Made by a program: the position numbers and the translations under genes
Assembly: GCA_036399835.1 (NCBI GenBank)
Contig: DASWMI010000076.1
Coordinates: 1-31,688 of the forward strand
From: DASYML01 sp036399835
Lineage (GTDB): Bacteria > Acidobacteriota > Blastocatellia > Pyrinomonadales > Pyrinomonadaceae
Length of the DNA: 31,688 nt
Reading direction: 5' to 3'
Shown here: positions 1 through 8,292 of the stretch, in pieces
Layout of the letters: each line of letters starts with the position of its first letter
Position numbering within the stretch: the stretch's first letter is position 1
Notes under the pieces: generated by a model
The model's input: only the letters and a program-made list of their open reading frames with translations
Databases searched by the model: none
Told to the model about the DNA's origin: nothing

Positions 1-2
1 AA

Positions 3-560
3 GAAGGGCGTGTCGATTATCAAGATAGCACTGAGCAGGTTATTGATAGGTATCTTTCTGAGCTACAAGCCGTCTCGGAATCAACCTCTTTACGAGACAG
101 GCGCGATAGGCAAGGCAGCGGCAGGCTGAAGATTACAGGATTTCATGTCCTGGATAGATTAGACGAACGACAAAAGATTTTAAGGTCCGGTGGCAGCTAT
201 AAATTCGTCATTGAGTATGAAAAGGGCGAAGCCGGACCTTTAGAAAACGTGGTTGGCAGTATTGCCTTGACGGATAGCCGGAATGAAATAGTCTTTTTGG
301 TCCGGTCAAATTTTACGAACGAAAATTTGAGCATCTCAAGCAGGACCGGGAGGATAGAATGTCACATCGAAGACTTTAATCTGGCGATTGGTTCTTATCA
401 TACGATCCTCTATCTCTCTTATGGTGAGTCGGAGATACTTGACTGGATTACTAATGCAACTAGCCTGGTTGTGGGAGGAGGGGATTATTTTGGCACAGGT
501 CATCCCGGCCTGCCGACTCACTGCAAAGTGCTCACGCGCGCGCAGTGGAAAGCTCTATGA
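3..560 (+). CDS. Polysaccharide ABC transporter ATP-binding protein, Wzt-like, C-terminal part (5' partial)
   Basis: The frame is open from the left edge (codons from base 3) to TGA at 558-560, so only the last 185 residues are visible and the ATPase domain lies outside the window. The first residues (VDYQDSTEQVIDRYLSEL) resemble the end of the nucleotide-binding domain of Wzt/TagH-type exporters, which is followed by a linker. The rest reads as a beta-rich domain (residues about 45-175, with GSYHTILYLSYG and SLVVGGGDYFGTG) like the Wzt C-terminal carbohydrate-binding domain. Wzt proteins energise export of lipid-linked polysaccharide across the inner membrane, and the C-terminal domain recognises the glycan terminus. 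The stop overlaps the next start as ATGA. An internal ATG at 249 is not the real start because coding continues upstream. The family call rests on a partial sequence. Confidence 0.72.
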   Translation, partial: EGRVDYQDSTEQVIDRYLSELQAVSESTSLRDRRDRQGSGRLKITGFHVLDRLDERQKILRSGGSYKFVIEYEKGEAGPLENVVGSIALTDSRNEIVFLVRSNFTNENLSISSRTGRIECHIEDFNLAIGSYHTILYLSYGESEILDWITNATSLVVGGGDYFGTGHPGLPTHCKVLTRAQWKAL

Positions 561-1450
561 AAAGTCTAGTCGAAAGAATTACACGAACCATTAAGCTCAG
601 ATTAGAGATCGTCCGCAGGTTCTTTCCGTTATTGTTCAGGCCGCTCAGCAGTGAGGATTTAGAAGAAGCGATCAAGGGTCTGACGAGATTCTACAGGCTC
701 GATCTGCTTGATGTGGCCCATAAAGCGATGGGCATTGGTATCTCATATCATTTTCCTCATTCGGGCGAGCGGTTCATGCTCCAAAACATCCTGCCAAAGT
801 ATATTCGTCATCCGGAACCGACCTTCTTTGATGTCGGAGCGAATGTCGGAGACTACTCAAAGGAATTAAGCCTGCAATTTCCGAAGAGCACGATTTATGC
901 TTTCGAGCCGAATCAGGAGACCTTTGCCGTAGCTCAAAAAAATCTGGTCTCATCGAATGTTCATTGCTATCACCTCGGACTCGGGGCCGAGCCGTCGCAG
1001 GCGACGATTTATACCTACGCCGAAGAGAAGATTAGCGGTCATGCCAGCCTCTATAAGGATGTCTTTTTAGACCTTCATAAGTCTACAGTATTGGAGCAGA
1101 TGAATTTTCAAATCACGACGCTCGACGATTTTTGCGCGGCGCACGAGATCAACTATATAGACTTTATGAAGATTGACACGGAAGGGCATGAGCTGGAAGT
1201 CCTCAAAGGAGGCTCAAGAATGCTCCGCGAGCAGAGGCTGGGAATAATTCAATTCGAGTTCAACTCGATGCATGTTATCTCCAGAGCTTTTTTGAGAGAT
1301 TTTTACCGTCTGTTGGACAGTTACGAGATGTATCGGCTGGATACGGACCGCCTCATCCCGCTCTTTGAGTACGACACGGCCAATGAGATTTTCAAATACC
1401 AGAACTGGCTGGCAATCAGTAAGAGTCTTTCAACTGGCGGCGGCGAGTGA
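557..1450 (+). CDS. FkbM family SAM-dependent methyltransferase
   Basis: Predicted 297-residue cytosolic methyltransferase. The SAM-binding Rossmann motif FFDVGANVGDY is near residues 90-100, an acidic ribose-binding loop IYAFEPNQ near 113-120, and the FkbM signature IDFMKIDTEGHELEVLKGG near 201-219. FkbM enzymes usually O-methylate sugars or polyketides; here a glycan hydroxyl is the likely target, since glycosyltransferases surround the gene. I chose ATG 557 because it overlaps the upstream stop as ATGA, typical of coupled translation; a GTG at 545 in the same frame is a less likely start. Base composition is AT-richer than the genes further right. The exact acceptor sugar cannot be read from sequence. 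Confidence 0.88.
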   Translation: MKSLVERITRTIKLRLEIVRRFFPLLFRPLSSEDLEEAIKGLTRFYRLDLLDVAHKAMGIGISYHFPHSGERFMLQNILPKYIRHPEPTFFDVGANVGDYSKELSLQFPKSTIYAFEPNQETFAVAQKNLVSSNVHCYHLGLGAEPSQATIYTYAEEKISGHASLYKDVFLDLHKSTVLEQMNFQITTLDDFCAAHEINYIDFMKIDTEGHELEVLKGGSRMLREQRLGIIQFEFNSMHVISRAFLRDFYRLLDSYEMYRLDTDRLIPLFEYDTANEIFKYQNWLAISKSLSTGGGE

Positions 1451-1484
1451 CAGAAAAGTTGATTGGCCTCAGTCAGTCAGAAAC

Positions 1485-2471
1485 ATGAACGCCATGCCGG
1501 AGTTGTCTCCGAAAATCTCGATCATCATTTGCACTAATAATCGTGCGGAACATCTACGCCAGACGCTGGCTTCGCTGGAAAGCGTCAGAGTTCCGCCAGA
1601 CATGCCAACCGAACTACTGTTGGTTGACAACGGTTCGACGGACCACACGGCAGAAATTGTGAAGGGGTTCAAGCTATCAAATATGCCTCTTCGCTATCTG
1701 TATGAGCCTAGAAGAGGCAAGGGATACGCTTATAACGCGGGCCTGGCCGCAGCCAAAGGGGAAGTGCTCTTATGCACGGACGACGACGTGAGGCTGCCTC
1801 CTCACTGGATTGAAGGGATGTGTGCGCCGATCTTGTCTGGGCAAGCTTCGCTGGTCGTCGGTGGTGTGAAAATATCGCCCCACCTGGAACGCCCCTGGAT
1901 GGAGATGGTCCATAGAATGTGGCTGGCTTCGACGGACCGCCTGCTCGCGGATCATCCTGAAGATGTCGTCGGCGCTAATATGGCCTTTTCCAGCGAAGTG
2001 CTTCAGACAGTGCCCGGCTTCGACCCGGAGCTTGGACCCGGCGGGCTGGGTTGTGGCGAGGAGTCGCTTTTCTGCGCACAGTTAAAGAAGGCGGGTTATC
2101 AAGTTGTTGCGGCTCTGGATGTCGTCGTCGAACATCACTTCGATGCCGCTCGCCTGGCGCACAAAGCTTTTATTGAGCGGGCCAGAAGAGGCGGGCAGAC
2201 CTATGCTTACCTTAAATATCACTGGAGACACGAGACCGTGACATATCCAAGACTCCGACTCCTAAAGGCTCTGCTCAAGCTGGGCTATTTGCGTTTAAAG
2301 AACAGGCCGAACTTAAACGATAAAGAGGGCGCGCAACTGTGGGAGATGTCAGCCGTCGAGAGCGTCCATTTTTATAAACAATATTTGAAAGAAAGAAAAC
2401 GCCCGTTCAACTACGAAAGGTTCGGTCTGGAAAGACTAGATGGCGCTGCCGGTAAAAAGGGGAACATCTGA
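1485..2471 (+). CDS. Glycosyltransferase family 2 (GT-A fold)
   Basis: Predicted 328-residue inverting glycosyltransferase. The N-terminal strand ISIIICTNNR (residues 11-20), the nucleotide-binding stretch LLLVDNGSTDHT (about 44-55) and the metal-binding acidic motif CTDDDV (about 97-102) define the GT-A/GT2 fold. A later segment PELGPGGLGCGEES resembles the acceptor or catalytic-base region of rhamnosyl- and galactosyl-type GT2 enzymes. There is no obvious membrane segment, so it is probably a soluble or peripheral enzyme using a nucleotide sugar. The frame is open upstream to 1365 inside the FkbM gene, but ATG 1485 (or ATG 1494), just before the first beta strand, is the sensible start. Donor and acceptor are unknown. 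Confidence 0.88.
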   Translation: MNAMPELSPKISIIICTNNRAEHLRQTLASLESVRVPPDMPTELLLVDNGSTDHTAEIVKGFKLSNMPLRYLYEPRRGKGYAYNAGLAAAKGEVLLCTDDDVRLPPHWIEGMCAPILSGQASLVVGGVKISPHLERPWMEMVHRMWLASTDRLLADHPEDVVGANMAFSSEVLQTVPGFDPELGPGGLGCGEESLFCAQLKKAGYQVVAALDVVVEHHFDAARLAHKAFIERARRGGQTYAYLKYHWRHETVTYPRLRLLKALLKLGYLRLKNRPNLNDKEGAQLWEMSAVESVHFYKQYLKERKRPFNYERFGLERLDGAAGKKGNI

Positions 2472-2559
2472 AGCATAAATGGCTTTTCTCGTTGCTCTGC
2501 AAAGGCATCTGGTCAGCGAATAGTAGCAGGGCTGCGCGGGGCCGAATTTCTGATTGCTT

Positions 2560-3567
2560 ATGAAGCATGTCGTCCTCACTAACTCGTCGCTGAGAGGCAT
2601 CCAGTATGGCATGCTCAGGGATTTTGAAGATGAGATTGTTCGTCTGACGGGCGCGGAGCCGGTGGAAGCTCCCAAACGCTCTTTGCCAAAATTTCTCAGC
2701 CAAAGGTTAGAGCATGGGACGCGATATGGCGGGCTGAGAAGATTTGTGCCAAAGGAGGAACATGAATTAAAGGCCGATGTGCTCTGGGTTGTCCTGATGG
2801 GACCAGAGAATTTCACGCTCGATTTATATAAGGGCTGGGACCGGCATGTGGGCCTCAAGATTCTCTACCTCTTTGATACTCTTGATGCTCATTTGACCTG
2901 CATTCGTCGCGTGCTCAGTTCAACCAACTGGGACTTTACCTCGACGGCCTTTCATGGAGCCAGACCTTTTCTTGAAAATCAGACGCAGCGCGATTGGCAT
3001 GTAGTTCGCCACGCCGTCAAGCTTGAGCGTTTTCAACCCGCACCCGTCGAAAATCGTCTGATTGATTTTTGCGCCTACGGTCGTCGTCTTGAGAAAGCTC
3101 ACAGGGCAGTTAAGGACTACTGCTCGAAGAACGGTAAATATTACGACTATACAACCGCCTCGGCTATCCAGCATCAACTGGACTCGCGCGAGCATTACGC
3201 GCAATATGCCTGGCATCTCTCGCACAGCATCTTCAATTTCTGCTGGCCCGTAGAAGTGACGCATCCGGGCCTGATTAAGGACCACAGCCCTATCACCTGC
3301 CGCTGGTTTGAGGCCGCCGCGAGCGGCGATGTCATTCTTGGGCGCGCTCCTGACGAGCCGCATTTTGAAGAAATCTTCGGCTCACAAGCCGTCATTCCAT
3401 TAGCCTACGAAAACGGCAGCGAAGGGATTTTCTCAGCACTGGACCAGCTCTGGCAAAATCGCTCACAACATCTTCAGGATGCTTTTGAGCGACGCGAGAA
3501 ACATGCTCATCAATGGAGCTGGGAGAGTCGCGTGCATGAAATCATGAGCATCTTGAATATCAACTAA
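2560..3567 (+). CDS. Putative glycosyltransferase, CgeB/GT-B-like
   Basis: Predicted 335-residue protein without signal peptide or clear membrane span. The C-terminal half (CRWFEAAASGDVILGRAPDE, then a downstream VIPLAYENGSEGI) resembles the sugar-nucleotide-binding half of CgeB-like group 1 glycosyltransferases (Glyco_trans_1_2), where a stretch like FEAAASG sits near the donor site. The N-terminal half is not recognisable by eye. Similar length and layout to the product at 5474-6550 suggest the two belong to related families. ATG 2560 is preferred over TTG 2554 in the same frame; no clear Shine-Dalgarno is seen and the gene lies 88 bases after its neighbour. The call is fold-level, and a non-glycosyltransferase role cannot be excluded. 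Confidence 0.62.
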   Translation: MKHVVLTNSSLRGIQYGMLRDFEDEIVRLTGAEPVEAPKRSLPKFLSQRLEHGTRYGGLRRFVPKEEHELKADVLWVVLMGPENFTLDLYKGWDRHVGLKILYLFDTLDAHLTCIRRVLSSTNWDFTSTAFHGARPFLENQTQRDWHVVRHAVKLERFQPAPVENRLIDFCAYGRRLEKAHRAVKDYCSKNGKYYDYTTASAIQHQLDSREHYAQYAWHLSHSIFNFCWPVEVTHPGLIKDHSPITCRWFEAAASGDVILGRAPDEPHFEEIFGSQAVIPLAYENGSEGIFSALDQLWQNRSQHLQDAFERREKHAHQWSWESRVHEIMSILNIN

Positions 3568-3585
3568 CTGACGCGGGCCTTTATC

Positions 3586-4335
3586 TTGAGTCATATAAAA
3601 TCATTAGCAAGATACGCTGTGGACCAGACCACGCGTTGTGTGGGTTGGGCCAAACGTAAAAGACGCGTTCATCTGGCGACCAACGGCGAGGTTAAAATCA
3701 ACCTCGGGTGCGGGCTGCATGTCGCGCCGGGCTGGATTAATATTGACGGCAGCTTGAATGCTTTGATTGCCTCGTCGCCCGCCTGGCTACACCCGGTCGC
3801 ATATAAATTGTCCGGCTCAAGGCAGTATTATACGAAGGATGCCTACTGCGCTATCTTGGGCAAGCATGTCTTTATCCATCACAATCTGGCCTACGGAATT
3901 CCGCTTCAGGATAAGACAACGGATTTCGTCTATTCCTCTCATTTCCTAGAACACCTTGATAAGCAGAGCGGGCGGCGGCTGCTCGAAGAATGCTGGCGCG
4001 TCTTGAGGCCGGGCGGGGTCTTGCGCCTCGCTGTGCCAGACCTTGAGCTGGCGTGGGAGATGTACAGGCGCGGCGATAAAGAGCAAATGATACACGATTT
4101 TTTCTTTGCCGAAGAGGCGACGGGTTTTGCGCAGCACCGTTATGCTTACGACTTCGCGATGCTCCGCGACCTGCTCAGCGAAATAGGCTTTGACGAAATC
4201 CGGAGAGCGAAGTTTCAAGAGGGAGCGACCCCTGATCTGGACATTCTGGATAATCGTGAAGACTACACACTTTTTGTCGAAGCGCGTCGCCCTGCCGAGT
4301 TGCCCGCAGCCGGAAGGATAGAAAAGCCTGCATGA
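3586..4335 (+). CDS. Class I SAM-dependent methyltransferase (Methyltransf_11-like)
   Basis: Predicted 249-residue protein starting at TTG 3586. Motif I is KINLGCGLHVAPGWINIDG (about residues 37-55), followed by DFVYSSHFLEHLD (about 114-126), LRPGGVLRLAVPD (about 141-153) and a conserved AQHRYAYD segment. The combination of GCG, the WINIDG acidic loop and the S-HFLEHL motif is typical of predicted methyltransferases found inside polysaccharide loci. The long insert between motif I and the EHL motif (about 55-110) is common in this subgroup. The substrate is probably a sugar or glycan end but is not known. The last bases form an ATGA overlap with the next gene, so expression is likely coupled. 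Confidence 0.82.
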   Translation: MSHIKSLARYAVDQTTRCVGWAKRKRRVHLATNGEVKINLGCGLHVAPGWINIDGSLNALIASSPAWLHPVAYKLSGSRQYYTKDAYCAILGKHVFIHHNLAYGIPLQDKTTDFVYSSHFLEHLDKQSGRRLLEECWRVLRPGGVLRLAVPDLELAWEMYRRGDKEQMIHDFFFAEEATGFAQHRYAYDFAMLRDLLSEIGFDEIRRAKFQEGATPDLDILDNREDYTLFVEARRPAELPAAGRIEKPA

Positions 4336-5471
4336 TAGGGGCGCTCGCCAAGACAGAAAGGTTGATCGCCAGCTCCATCGCGCTCGACGTGCGAAGTCCC
4401 TTTCTGACGGTCGCCATCCCGCATTACAAGCATCGCCGTTATCTGGAAGTAGTGCTGGCCAGCATCTTTGAACAGACGTTTGATGACTTTGAGATTTTAG
4501 TCTCCGATGATTGTTCGCCGGATGATTCCAACACAGTCATCCCGCGCCTGCTCGAAGCATCTGGGCGCAGCTACAGCTATTATGCGCAAGCTTCTAATCT
4601 GGGCTATGACGGCAACGTGCGTTTCTGTTTGAGGGCGGCGCGCGGACACTACGTTCTGCTGCTCGGCAATGATGATGCTTTGAGTGGACCGGTCGCTCTC
4701 ATCGAAATGGTCCAGTTGCTTCACGAGTTGGGTCTGCCGGAGGTGGCTTTTACAAATTATGAGGATTGGGAATCAGGCGAAGTAATGCGGCGCGCTTTTA
4801 GCACTCGCCTGCTCGGGTCAGGGCCTGCGGTCGCGGCCACGCATTTTCGCTCTTTTAGTTTTGTCAGCGGCCTCGTCTACAGCCAGACGGAAGCCGTCAG
4901 GCACGAGACCGCGCGCTGGGATAGCTCTGTTTATTACCAGATTTATCTAGCGTGCAGGATTCTCTCTGCCGGGGGCAGCCTCGGCGCGCTGGACCTGAGC
5001 GTCGTGCGCAAGGATGTCAAGGTTGATGGAGAGCACGTGCCCAACTATGTTTCCAGGTGGGCCGATGCGCCCTGGTCCTGGGAGGCTCGCCACACGGGAC
5101 TCGATTCCGTGATACGCGTGACGGCGGATGCCGTCCTGCCGCTCGTGCCGGAAGCGGAGCGCTCGCGCACTTTGCGTCGCATCGTGGCGAAAGCCCTGAT
5201 GGTGACATACCCTTTCTGGCTTTTTGAATATCGGAGGACTTCAAACTGGAGCTTCTCCTTTGGCGTGGCGAGAGGCATGTGGCCCGGAAATCTTTTAGCC
5301 GAATATAGGCTCGCGCTTGTGGACCGAAGCTATCTCTGGTTGCTCTATCTCTCGACCACGATGGCCGGACTTTTCACTCCTGCCGCCATCTTCAATAGCA
5401 TCAAGCACAGGCTGGCGGATTCCGTGCGGCGGCTTCAACAGTCTGAAAAAACGACCGCCCACGCTAAATAA
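4332..5471 (+). CDS. Glycosyltransferase family 2 (GT-A fold)
   Basis: Predicted 379-residue GT2 enzyme. It has FLTVAIPHYKHRRYLEVVL (about residues 24-42), the nucleotide-binding LVSDDCSPDD (about 56-65) and the metal-binding LLGNDDA (about 110-116). The catalytic domain covers roughly residues 20-240. The C-terminal 140 residues are longer than in minimal GT2 enzymes and include a mildly hydrophobic stretch (YLWLLYLSTTMAGLFTPAAI) that may attach the protein to the inner membrane. The ATG overlaps the TGA of the preceding methyltransferase gene (ATGA at 4332-4335). It likely adds one sugar to the lipid-linked repeat unit; donor and linkage cannot be inferred. Confidence 0.88.
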   Translation: MIGALAKTERLIASSIALDVRSPFLTVAIPHYKHRRYLEVVLASIFEQTFDDFEILVSDDCSPDDSNTVIPRLLEASGRSYSYYAQASNLGYDGNVRFCLRAARGHYVLLLGNDDALSGPVALIEMVQLLHELGLPEVAFTNYEDWESGEVMRRAFSTRLLGSGPAVAATHFRSFSFVSGLVYSQTEAVRHETARWDSSVYYQIYLACRILSAGGSLGALDLSVVRKDVKVDGEHVPNYVSRWADAPWSWEARHTGLDSVIRVTADAVLPLVPEAERSRTLRRIVAKALMVTYPFWLFEYRRTSNWSFSFGVARGMWPGNLLAEYRLALVDRSYLWLLYLSTTMAGLFTPAAIFNSIKHRLADSVRRLQQSEKTTAHAK

Positions 5472-5473
5472 AA

Positions 5474-6550
5474 GTGGAAAGCTCTAACTCATTAAAGATG
5501 CAGGCTGCGGGAAAAGAGACTGGACCAAGACGCCGCGTGATGCTCGCGGGCCATTTCGCCCCGGGTTCACTTGAGCGCTCATACAGGACCGCCTTCGAGT
5601 CTCTCGGGTGCGAGGTCTTGAGCTTCGATTTTGTCCTCGCCGTTGATAAATATTGCAGGCTTGGTCGGGTGGGCCGCCTCTTCAACAGATTCGTTCCGCT
5701 GGAAGCATGGATACGCAAAGCTAACCGAGACCTCGTCATTAGGGCGCAGGAATTTGGACCAGAATATCTGCTCACCTTCGGACAGTATTCGATCCTGGCG
5801 GGCGCGCTGGCACAGATACGCGCCTCCGTGAAGGCGCGGCTAATCCATATCTGGCCGGACACGCTTTTGCACTTGAGAAACGATTTGATCGCCTGCCTTC
5901 CGCTGCTGGACCTGTTTGCAACCTATAGTCAGGCGAGCGTCGAACAGTTACAAAAGCTCGGCGCAAGAGATGTCGCCTGGATACCTCTGGCGGGCGACCC
6001 TGCGATGCACGCCGAGGTCGAATGTTCCGAGGCCGAGCGCGCCGTCTATGGCGCTGACGTGACCTTCATCGGAGGCTGGCGGCCTGAGCGGGAAGCCGTG
6101 TTATCTAAACTTGAGAGCTTCGAGTTAAAGATTTGGGGGCCTGGCTGGGGTCGTCGCTGTCGTGGGAATAAGAGCCTGCTCAAAGCCTGGCAGGGCCGTT
6201 CTCTTTATGAAGCGGAGTTTGGTAAGGCCGTTTCAAGCTCGAAGATTAATCTCAATATTATTGACCCGCTGAATTATCCTGCGGCCAATATGCGATTTTT
6301 TGAAGTGCCCGTGGCCGGAGGTCTACAGATTTCATCTCCGTGTCCTGAGATGGAAAATGAATTTCTTGATGGCGAGCATCTTTACTATTATAAGGATACA
6401 CGGCAGTTGAAAAGCCTGGTCGAGATGCTCATCAAGGATACGCCGCTCCGCTCGAAAGTCGCCAAGGCCGCGCAGGGCAGAGTCCTCGCGGGGCATACCT
6501 ATCAAGAACGCGCAAACAAGATTATGCAACACTGCGAGAAGCTGCCTTGA
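5474..6550 (+). CDS. CgeB-like glycosyltransferase (GT-B, group 1-like)
   Basis: Predicted 358-residue protein with a GTG start two bases after the previous stop; an in-frame ATG at 5498 is the alternative. The N-terminus (RVMLAGHFAPGS) and the middle (HIWPDTLLHLRNDL, ADVTFIGGWRPEREAVLSKL) fit a GT-B Rossmann fold. The C-terminal part (NLNIIDPLNYPAANMRFFE, then VAGGLQISSPCPEMENEFLD) closely matches the CgeB/Glyco_trans_1_2 pattern, in which the donor is bound by a segment centred on RFFEVPVAGG. Soluble, no membrane span. The following gene starts at TTG 6547 and overlaps this stop by four bases. Role: adding a sugar to the growing glycan; substrate unknown. Confidence 0.78.
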   Translation: MESSNSLKMQAAGKETGPRRRVMLAGHFAPGSLERSYRTAFESLGCEVLSFDFVLAVDKYCRLGRVGRLFNRFVPLEAWIRKANRDLVIRAQEFGPEYLLTFGQYSILAGALAQIRASVKARLIHIWPDTLLHLRNDLIACLPLLDLFATYSQASVEQLQKLGARDVAWIPLAGDPAMHAEVECSEAERAVYGADVTFIGGWRPEREAVLSKLESFELKIWGPGWGRRCRGNKSLLKAWQGRSLYEAEFGKAVSSSKINLNIIDPLNYPAANMRFFEVPVAGGLQISSPCPEMENEFLDGEHLYYYKDTRQLKSLVEMLIKDTPLRSKVAKAAQGRVLAGHTYQERANKIMQHCEKLP

Positions 6551-7746
6551 CGATTAATAACCGTCTCATTCAATCAGTCTTTTACGGCAACCCGGACCAC
6601 TATCCGGCGATTATCAACGGCGCGCGGCTGCTCGCGCAGGCCGGATATGAGCTGGATATTTTTTGCCGCTCTGATGGCAAAGAGTGGGATGTCTCTTATC
6701 CGTCAGTCGTCAGGATTCATCGAATTAAAACGGAGACGGGCAGCGCCTGGGTCGAGTATTCGAGCTTTGTCGGTCAGGTCCTGCGCCGCGCAAGCCGCGA
6801 GGCGGCGCTTTTTATAGGGCATGACATGCATGGATTCTTGCCCGCGAAAATGTTGAGCCGTCTTCGCCGCCGCCCGCTGATTTATCATTGCTATGATTAC
6901 GCGGACAATAAACGCAAGCTCCCAAAAGGCTCGGACCTGGTGCGTAGATTTCAAAGACGGTTTGCGCGCGCGAGCGATCTCTTGACCGTGCCGGAGAGCG
7001 GTCTTGGTGAAATCCTGGAAAGGGAACTTCGTCTCCGGCAAAAACCGCTGGTCATCGCCAATGCGCCTCTCGCTCGCGCGCAGGAGGCCAGCACAAAGGG
7101 GAAACTTCAAGAAGCTCTGGCTGAGAGAGAACGTAAGTTTGAAAAAATCATCTTCAGGCAGGGACGCGTCGGCAGAGGGCACGCTATAGAAGTTACGCTA
7201 CGCTCGATTCCGCATTGGTCCAGCTCAAACTGGGGATTTGTCTTGATGGGACTCAGCGAGCCGGAATATGTCGAGCATCTCATGCAGTTAGCCAGAACGC
7301 TCCGTGTTGAAAGACAATTCGTCGTGCTACCCGCGGTCAATTACGACGAGGTCAGCCGCTACACACAGGACGCGGATGTGGGCCATGCTCTTTATGAACC
7401 GATTCATATTAACAACCTGCATATCAGCGGCTCGTGCAAGATTCAGGAATACATGGCGTCCGGCCTCCCCCTGTTAGTTTCGTCTCAGCCCTCTTTGAGC
7501 GCGTTTGTTGAGAGGTACGGTTGCGGAATCTCCGTGGACGAGACTTCGCCGGAAAGCATCGCAGAGGGTCTCAACCGACTGATGACTAATCAGGAGCGAG
7601 CAAGACAGATGGGATGCGCGGCGATGCGTGCCTTTGAAGAGGAGCTCTGTTTTGAGCGTCAGTTTGTTCCCGCGCTTGAGGCCATAGAAAGATTAACAAA
7701 GCCCGCGGTTGATAATCTTAAATCTCTGACACAGGAGATACTTTAA
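6547..7746 (+). CDS. Glycosyltransferase family 4-like (GT-B)
   Basis: Predicted 399-residue glycosyltransferase. The TTG start is in a TTGA overlap with the upstream TGA. The N-terminal domain holds an acceptor-side loop (PDHYPAIINGARLLAQAGYELDI split around residues 15-37) and GHDMHGFLPAKML; the C-terminal domain has IFRQGRVGRGHAIE, VVLPAVNYDEVSRYTQDADVG and SCKIQEYMASGLPLLVSSQP, where the acidic residue and following glycine are the usual GT4 donor-phosphate region. No clear membrane segment. The product probably elongates the same repeat unit as the neighbouring enzymes. The next gene starts on the base right after its stop. Confidence 0.85.
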   Translation: MTINNRLIQSVFYGNPDHYPAIINGARLLAQAGYELDIFCRSDGKEWDVSYPSVVRIHRIKTETGSAWVEYSSFVGQVLRRASREAALFIGHDMHGFLPAKMLSRLRRRPLIYHCYDYADNKRKLPKGSDLVRRFQRRFARASDLLTVPESGLGEILERELRLRQKPLVIANAPLARAQEASTKGKLQEALAERERKFEKIIFRQGRVGRGHAIEVTLRSIPHWSSSNWGFVLMGLSEPEYVEHLMQLARTLRVERQFVVLPAVNYDEVSRYTQDADVGHALYEPIHINNLHISGSCKIQEYMASGLPLLVSSQPSLSAFVERYGCGISVDETSPESIAEGLNRLMTNQERARQMGCAAMRAFEEELCFERQFVPALEAIERLTKPAVDNLKSLTQEIL

Positions 7747-8232
7747 ATGCCAGTTGCGCCGGACGTTTCTTTAGCCGAGGGTGTGAAAATCTTCCAGCCC
7801 GAACTGGTTAATCTCTATGGCTGCACAATCGGGAGCGAGACGAAGGTCGGGGCTTTCGTCGAGATACAGAAAAACGCTGTCGTCGGCTCGCGCTGCAAAA
7901 TCTCGTCGCACAGTTTTATCTGCGAAGGCGTGACGATAGATGACGAGGTCTTTATCGGTCATGGCGTGATGTTTATTAACGACATCTACCCGCGCTCGGT
8001 CAATGATGACGGCGCTTTACAGACAGAGAGCGACTGGCAGGTGGTCCAGACTCATGTCCGGCAGAGGGCTTCCATCGGGAGCAATGCGACGATTATGGGC
8101 GGCGTCGTGATCGGAGAATATGCGCTCGTCGGCGCGGGCGCGGTCGTTACACGCGATGTTCCAGCCTATGCTATTGTGGCCGGAGTTCCGGCGCAGGTAA
8201 TCGGTGATGTGCGAGCGCGGCTGGAAAAATAA
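7747..8232 (+). CDS. Left-handed beta-helix acetyltransferase, WbpD/WlbB-like
   Basis: Predicted 161-residue hexapeptide-repeat acyltransferase, a usual length for this family. The whole chain is a ladder of I/V-G-x4 repeats (YGCTIGSETKVGAFVEIQK, AVVGSRCKISSHSFICEGV, VFIGHGVMFINDIYPRS), ending with GAGAVVTRDVPAYAIVAGVPA, which forms the C-terminal turn. The run CKISSHSFICEGVTIDDEVF closely matches WbpD/WlbB, which acetylates the 3-amino group of UDP-2-acetamido-3-amino-glucuronate. The next gene is a Gfo/Idh/MocA dehydrogenase and a DegT aminotransferase lies at 16136, so a complete 3-oxidation, 3-amination and 3-N-acetylation route is present. Without a UDP-sugar 6-dehydrogenase in view, the substrate could be UDP-GlcNAc3N rather than the uronate. 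ATG follows the previous TAA directly. Confidence 0.86.
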   Translation: MPVAPDVSLAEGVKIFQPELVNLYGCTIGSETKVGAFVEIQKNAVVGSRCKISSHSFICEGVTIDDEVFIGHGVMFINDIYPRSVNDDGALQTESDWQVVQTHVRQRASIGSNATIMGGVVIGEYALVGAGAVVTRDVPAYAIVAGVPAQVIGDVRARLEK

Positions 8233-8292
8233 GCTTTGAATCTGGGTTGATGCTTTTTAAGCAAGCCTCCTGGATTTGAGAAAGAAGCAGAG

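Noticed and set aside
249..560. Separate 103-residue gene starting at ATG 249
   Set aside because: The same frame is open back to the window edge and the upstream residues continue a Wzt-like sequence, so 249 is an internal methionine-type codon.
8251..8263. TGCTT/AAGCA hairpin between the acetyltransferase and dehydrogenase genes
   Set aside because: Only five pairs with a three-base loop and no following T run; too weak for a terminator.
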